The notes under the pieces are model-generated. The model did not search any database and was not told the origin of the DNA. It was given only the letters and a program-made list of their open reading frames with translations. From Bacteroidota bacterium (lineage in GTDB: Bacteria; Bacteroidota; Bacteroidia; Chitinophagales; Chitinophagaceae): DNA of 64,000 nt. A program made the translations under genes and the position numbers. The stretch lies in assembly GCA_016715505.1 (NCBI GenBank), contig JADJZY010000033.1, forward strand, positions 1-64,000, read 5' to 3'. Below are positions 59,742 through 64,000 of the stretch, in pieces (position 1 is the stretch's first letter; every line of letters starts with the position of its first letter).

Positions 59742-61061
59742 ATGCAAGTCGTTCAACAAGTTTTATTCCTGCTGATTTCTGTTGCCGCCATCTTTTTATT
59801 CACGAAAAAAATCATGGAAATCCGGCGCAATATCCTTCTGGGGCGAGATGAAAATTTAAACGATCGCCCGAATGAACGATGGCGCAATCTGATGTTAAAT
59901 GCCCTGGGTCAGAAGAAGATGTTTAAAAATCCACTTGTGGCCGTATTACATTTATTCGTTTATGCTGGTTTTATCATCATCAATATTGAAATTCTCGAAA
60001 TCATTCTGGATGGTGTTTTAGGAAAACATCGTTTGTTTGTAGATACCCTGGGCGCACTTTACCCTGTATTGATTGGCATATTTGAATTGCTTGCACTGAG
60101 TGTGCTTATAGCATGTGTCATTTTTTTAATACGCCGGAATATCACCAAGGTTCAGCGTTTGAATAAAGGTGAATTAAGTGCAGGATGGCCCCGTAATGAT
60201 GCGAATCTGATTCTGACATTCGAAATTGTATTGATGTCACTTTTTTTAATCATGAATGCTGCCGATCTCAATTTACAGTCCGCTGGAAATGATCATTATC
60301 CGGGTACAGGATCGTTTTGGATTTCATCATGGATTGCCCCTTTGTTTAGTTCTTGGTCTGAACCGGCTCTGATAGGATTGGAAAGAACCTGTTGGTGGTT
60401 GCACATCATCGGCATTTTTGTGTTTATGAATTATTTGCCTTATTCCAAACATCTACATGTGCTTTTGGCTTTCCCGAATGCTTATTATACCCGTCTGGAG
60501 CAAAAAGGTAAAATGGCGAATATGCCGGAAATTCAACAGGAAGTACTTTATATGATGCAACCTGAGTTAGCTCCTCCCGTTCAGGCTGAGGCTGCGGTTC
60601 CAAAATTTGGTGCCCGCGATGTTTTGGATTTGAGTTGGAAAAATTTGATGGATGCTTATAGCTGTACGGAATGTGGGCGATGTAGTGCCGCATGTCCTGC
60701 CAACCAAACCGGTAAAAAGCTTTCGCCCCGTAAGATCATGATGGATACCCGCGACAGGATTGAAGAAGTTGGTCGTTTGGTGAATCAGAAAAAAGAGATT
60801 ACCGAGAGTGGAAAAACTTTATTACATGATTATATCACGGTAGAAGAACTCAGGGCCTGTACCACTTGTAATGCCTGCGTTGAAGAATGTCCGGTGGGAA
60901 TCAGTCCTTTAGATATCATTCTGCAATTACGTCGTAATCTGGTAATGGAAGAAAGTAATGCACCACAGGAATGGAATATGATGTTTGGAAATATTGAAAA
61001 CAATATGGCCCCCTGGAAATTTAGTCCGGACGACCGCGATGCGTGGGTCAATGCCCAATAA
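59742..61061 (+). CDS. Membrane Fe-S oxidoreductase (HdrC/GlpC-like)
   Basis: About 439 residues from the ATG at 59742. Five or so membrane helices (AVLHLFVYAGFIIINIEILEI, IGIFELLALSVLIACVIFL, WWLHIIGIFVFMNYL) resemble a NarI/HdrE-type membrane domain. The C-terminal soluble part has two 4Fe-4S motifs, CTECGRCSAACP and CTTCNACVEECP. It probably passes electrons between the quinone pool and the CCG protein encoded next. The true donor is unknown. Confidence 0.87.
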   Translation: MQVVQQVLFLLISVAAIFLFTKKIMEIRRNILLGRDENLNDRPNERWRNLMLNALGQKKMFKNPLVAVLHLFVYAGFIIINIEILEIILDGVLGKHRLFVDTLGALYPVLIGIFELLALSVLIACVIFLIRRNITKVQRLNKGELSAGWPRNDANLILTFEIVLMSLFLIMNAADLNLQSAGNDHYPGTGSFWISSWIAPLFSSWSEPALIGLERTCWWLHIIGIFVFMNYLPYSKHLHVLLAFPNAYYTRLEQKGKMANMPEIQQEVLYMMQPELAPPVQAEAAVPKFGARDVLDLSWKNLMDAYSCTECGRCSAACPANQTGKKLSPRKIMMDTRDRIEEVGRLVNQKKEITESGKTLLHDYITVEELRACTTCNACVEECPVGISPLDIILQLRRNLVMEESNAPQEWNMMFGNIENNMAPWKFSPDDRDAWVNAQ

Positions 61062-61137
61062 ATAGTTGGATCTTTAAAAATTACGAACTTCATTTATTTA
61101 ATCAAAAGCAAATTTTATCATCTTTTAAATTGAAAAT

Positions 61138-61913
61138 ATGCCCATTAAATCATACGCCGAATTTCAAGCCGAAGGAAATCAACCTGAAATATTGTTTTGG
61201 GTAGGATGTGCCGGTAGTTTTGATCAGAGAGCTCAACGCGTAACACGGTCGTTCGTGGAAATTCTTGAACATGCCGGTATTTCATTTGCGATCCTCGGGA
61301 AAGAAGAAATGTGCACCGGTGATCCGGCCCGTAGAGCGGGGAATGAATTTTTATTTCAAATGATGGCCTATAATAATATTCAGACCATGAATATGTATAG
61401 GGTAAAAAAAATTGTTACAACCTGTCCACATTGTTTTAATACCTTGAAAAATGAATACCCTGAACTGGGTGGTACTTATGAGGTGATTTCACACGCGGTA
61501 TTTTTACAACAGTTGATTCAGGAAGGGAAAATTAAAATGAAAGATGGTTCCTCTTTTAAGGGTAAAAAAATAACCTACCACGATAGTTGTTATTTAGGAC
61601 GGGCCAATGGTATTTACGAGGCGCCGCGAGAAGTATTACAAAGCCTGGATGCCGATTTAGTGGAGTTAAAAGATGCCGCACCAATGGCTTATGTTGTGGT
61701 GCCGGTGGTGCGCAAATGTTTAAAGAAGATGAACCCGGCGAATCGCGCATCAATATTGAGCGCACAAAAGATGTTTTGGAAAGCGGTGCCAGTGTGGTAG
61801 CAAGTAATTGTCCTTTTTGCCTGACCATGCTCAGTGATGGTATCAAAAATGCAGAAAAAGAAGAGCAAATTCAAGCGCTTGATTTAGCAGAAATTATTGC
61901 ACGGTCTATTTGA
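61138..61913 (+). CDS. CCG-domain Fe-S protein (HdrB/GlpC-like; one frameshift)
   Basis: Two CCG cysteine-rich domains: FWVGCAGSFDQRAQ with TCPHCFNTLKNEYP, and ITYHDSCYLGRANG with GLCCGAGGAQMF and NCPFCLTML. A one-base change near 61675 splits the frame: KRCRTNGLCCGAGGAQ is the true continuation. These domains bind a non-cubane Fe-S cluster or heme-like site in heterodisulfide reductase-type enzymes. Partner of the upstream membrane subunit. Confidence 0.88.
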
Positions 61914-61947
61914 TTTCAACCTTTGATTCATTTAAAAATTTTTATTC

Positions 61948-62472
61948 ATGTCCGCAACCATACAAATCAGCCAGGAACTCAGGGATATCATTCCTAGCGA
62001 CTTTTCCGATCAATCCAGGGTATGGATTTTTCAAAGTAACCGCCCTTTTTCGGAACAGGAAGTGTTGGAAATCAATGAACAATTAAACAATTTTTATGTT
62101 CAATGGAAATCACATGGACAGGATGTCAAAGGTTGGGCACAATTACTTTTTCAGCAATTTGTGGTGGTTATGGCCGATGAAGATGTGAATGCCGTAGGAG
62201 GATGCAGTACAGATGGCATGGTTCGGGTCATCAAAAGTTTTGAGCGGCAATATCAGGTTAATTTTTTTGATCGCCTCAATATCACCTTTTTAGTGGAAGG
62301 AAAAGCCGAACAATTACCCATGCAGCAGGTTAAATATGCCCTCGAAAAAGGTTTTATCGAAACAGATACGCCCCTTTTTAATAATTTGGTAGATACAAAA
62401 TTCAAATTAATGCATGAATGGCTCATACCACTTTCTCAAAGTTGGTTGTGGCAAAAAATTGTGCAATCCTGA
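61948..62472 (+). CDS. Conserved protein, third gene of the Fe-S operon
   Basis: 174 residues, soluble, no nucleotide-binding motif. It starts 34 bp after the CCG gene. Similar proteins (with FVVVMADEDVNAVGGCSTDG) are often labelled ABC transporter ATPase in Bacteroidota, but nothing here supports ATPase activity. The CSTDG motif and the steady linkage suggest a role with the Fe-S pair; function unknown. Confidence 0.65.
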   Translation: MSATIQISQELRDIIPSDFSDQSRVWIFQSNRPFSEQEVLEINEQLNNFYVQWKSHGQDVKGWAQLLFQQFVVVMADEDVNAVGGCSTDGMVRVIKSFERQYQVNFFDRLNITFLVEGKAEQLPMQQVKYALEKGFIETDTPLFNNLVDTKFKLMHEWLIPLSQSWLWQKIVQS

Positions 62473-62553
62473 TTGTTTATATAGAATTGATTGAACGGGG
62501 TATATTTTTATCGTATGAACCCTGACAGATTCGGACGCCGCAAATGTTTAATG

Positions 62554-62561
62554 TATATTTG
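62554..62561 (+). promoter_or_regulatory. -7 box upstream of the phosphosugar mutase
   Basis: TATATTTG, a full TAnnTTTG match, 18 bases before the ATG at 62580. Confidence 0.45.
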
Positions 62562-62579
62562 CAGCCCAAATAAACAGGT

Positions 62580-63977
62580 ATGCAGAAGATCAAGTTCGGA
62601 ACAGATGGTTGGAGGGCGATTATCGCACAGGATTTCACGGTACAAAATGTTGCCCGAGTGGCTTTTGCCACTGCACAATGGCTGAAAAAAAAGAAGGAAA
62701 ACCCACTCATTGTAATAGGACATGATTGTCGATTTGCGGGTGAACTTTTTGTAGAAACAGCCATTAAGGTATTCTGTAAAATGGGCGTTCGGGTCATTAC
62801 CCCTGAAGGATTTGTGAGTACACCGATGATTTCTCTAGCTGTATTAACACATCAAGCCGATCAGGGTGTGGTAATTACAGCCAGCCATAATCCGCCTTCT
62901 TACAATGGGTACAAACTAAAAGGTGCTCATGGTGGCCCTACCCCACCCGATGAAATTGCTGAAGTTGAAGCAATGATCCCTGATTACGAAATTGAAGTAA
63001 GTGGAGATTTGGATGCCTTGGAAGCAGAAGGGCAAATTGTATTTTACGATCTCGAAAAAGAATACACCGATTATATTTATTCCAAGTTTGATATTGAAGC
63101 GCTTCGAAAATCTCCCTTTAAAATGGCCTATGACTCCATGTATGGCGCAGGTCAGCGGGTGATGAAAGAACTATTCCCAAATGCCGTACACCTGCATTAC
63201 GAACGAAATCCTTTGTTTGATTATACCGCACCGGAACCGCTGCACAAAAATTTACTCGAATTATCTCATACCATTCGAACCAGTCCGGAATTAAAATTTG
63301 GTTTGGCCAATGATGGTGATGCCGACCGCATTGCTTTGTATGATGAAGATGGTAAGTATGTAGATTCACACCATATCATTTTATTGCTGATTCATTATTT
63401 ACATCATTATAAAAAAATGACGGGCAAAGTGGCTATTGCTGCTTCTACCACTTTAAGGGTCAATAAGCTTTGTGCATTATACAAACTACCCTGCGAGATT
63501 ACGCCGATTGGGTTTAAATACATCAGTCAAATCATGATGCATGAAGATGTATTGGTGGGAGGAGAAGAAAGCGGTGGAATCAGTGTGAAAGGACATATTC
63601 CTGAGCGTGATGGTATTTATGATGGATTGGTGATTTATGAATTCATGAATCAAACCGGCAAATCACTCAAACAATTATGTCAGGAAATTTATGATTTGGT
63701 TGGAGCATTTCATTATGAACGAGCCGATTTGCACCTCAGTGAGGCCGATAAAACCCGTGTTATTTCATTGTGCCGGGCAAAAATCAATATGTTTGGACCA
63801 TATAACGTGCTGAACATCAACCAAATCGACGGCTATAAATATGAATTGGAAAACAATTGCTGGTGTATGATTCGATTGTCAGGCACTGAACCTTTACTGC
63901 GTATTTATGCCGAAGGAAACACCCCGGAAGAAACTATGGATATTCTTCAAAATGTAAGAGCTTTCTTTGCCGTTTAA
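62580..63977 (+). CDS. Phosphoglucomutase/phosphomannomutase
   Basis: 465 residues, intact, alpha-D-phosphohexomutase family. Phosphoserine loop VITASHNPPSYNGYK, metal-binding NDGDADRIALYD, sugar-binding GGEESGGISV and phosphate-binding RLSGTEPLLRIY are all present. It interconverts hexose 1- and 6-phosphates; glucose, mannose or glucosamine specificity cannot be told from these motifs. Confidence 0.93.
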   Translation: MQKIKFGTDGWRAIIAQDFTVQNVARVAFATAQWLKKKKENPLIVIGHDCRFAGELFVETAIKVFCKMGVRVITPEGFVSTPMISLAVLTHQADQGVVITASHNPPSYNGYKLKGAHGGPTPPDEIAEVEAMIPDYEIEVSGDLDALEAEGQIVFYDLEKEYTDYIYSKFDIEALRKSPFKMAYDSMYGAGQRVMKELFPNAVHLHYERNPLFDYTAPEPLHKNLLELSHTIRTSPELKFGLANDGDADRIALYDEDGKYVDSHHIILLLIHYLHHYKKMTGKVAIAASTTLRVNKLCALYKLPCEITPIGFKYISQIMMHEDVLVGGEESGGISVKGHIPERDGIYDGLVIYEFMNQTGKSLKQLCQEIYDLVGAFHYERADLHLSEADKTRVISLCRAKINMFGPYNVLNINQIDGYKYELENNCWCMIRLSGTEPLLRIYAEGNTPEETMDILQNVRAFFAV

Positions 63978-64000
63978 AAGCCCGTGCAAGCTTGTCAAGC

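Overview
The window looks like a chromosomal segment of an AT-rich Bacteroidota bacterium, Chitinophagales/Saprospirales-like, though I cannot place it more finely. The reasons are type IX secretion (T9SS) C-terminal sorting domains, two CarboxypepD_reg-type TonB-dependent receptors, promoters with the TAnnTTTG -7 box, a DUF3822-rsmD pair, a DUF6134 protein, and the gene order tuf - tRNA-Trp - secE - nusG.

Layout. (1) 1-3.3 kb: an integron-like cassette array on the minus strand. A tyrosine recombinase at 2184-3319 is followed at its 3' end by an attI-like junction, a one-gene cassette, a palindromic attC-like repeat, a Fic toxin/antitoxin cassette, and a second attC-like repeat cut by the window edge. 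(2) 3.5-8.2 kb: a badly broken TonB-dependent receptor, then a group IIC intron with a broken reverse transcriptase, sitting just after the tonB terminator. (3) 8.3-18.5 kb: exbB-exbD-exbD-tonB, a TauE-like exporter, DUF3822-rsmD, enolase, an FtsX-type permease, an MFS exporter, and a deoxyhypusine synthase-like gene with an in-frame stop. (4) 18.6-20.1 kb: tRNA-Gly and tRNA-Leu, then a tandemly duplicated tRNA-tail/terminator repeat containing a strange tRNA-Leu relic. (5) 20.3-25.3 kb: a nucleotidyltransferase pair, a large secreted subtilase, and a DUF433/DUF5615 toxin-antitoxin pair. (6) 25.5-32.8 kb: L,D-transpeptidase, tuf, tRNA-Trp, secE, nusG, then a SAM-I riboswitch-controlled transsulfuration gene and homoserine dehydrogenase. 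(7) 33-64 kb: mostly housekeeping and envelope genes: large T9SS-secreted proteins, ccmB, hldD, yqgE, queG, a C-terminal processing protease, a BtrH-like protein, a metal-receptor operon, a 1596-residue TamB-like protein, a second TonB-dependent receptor, an Fe-S oxidoreductase pair and a phosphoglucomutase/phosphomannomutase.

A caution for all gene calls: many genes are split by one-base gains or losses, often in A, T or C runs, including genes that should be essential (eno, nusG, hom, exbD). I read most of these as sequencing or assembly errors and give the joined span as one CDS. The receptor at 3.5-5.9 kb and the intron reverse transcriptase have so many lesions that true decay is also likely. 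About 39-55 kb is nearly free of such breaks.

How the genes work together: exbB/exbD/tonB powers outer-membrane receptors of the kind at 3.5-5.9 and 56.4-58.8 kb. The SAM riboswitch at 32.7 kb controls sulfur amino-acid and homoserine metabolism. The most notable possible system is the cassette array at the left edge. Each cassette carries end sequences that pair with its own attC-like arm, a promoter box lies 4 bp from the insertion junction, and the recombinase appears to lack the extra segment that defines classical IntI enzymes.
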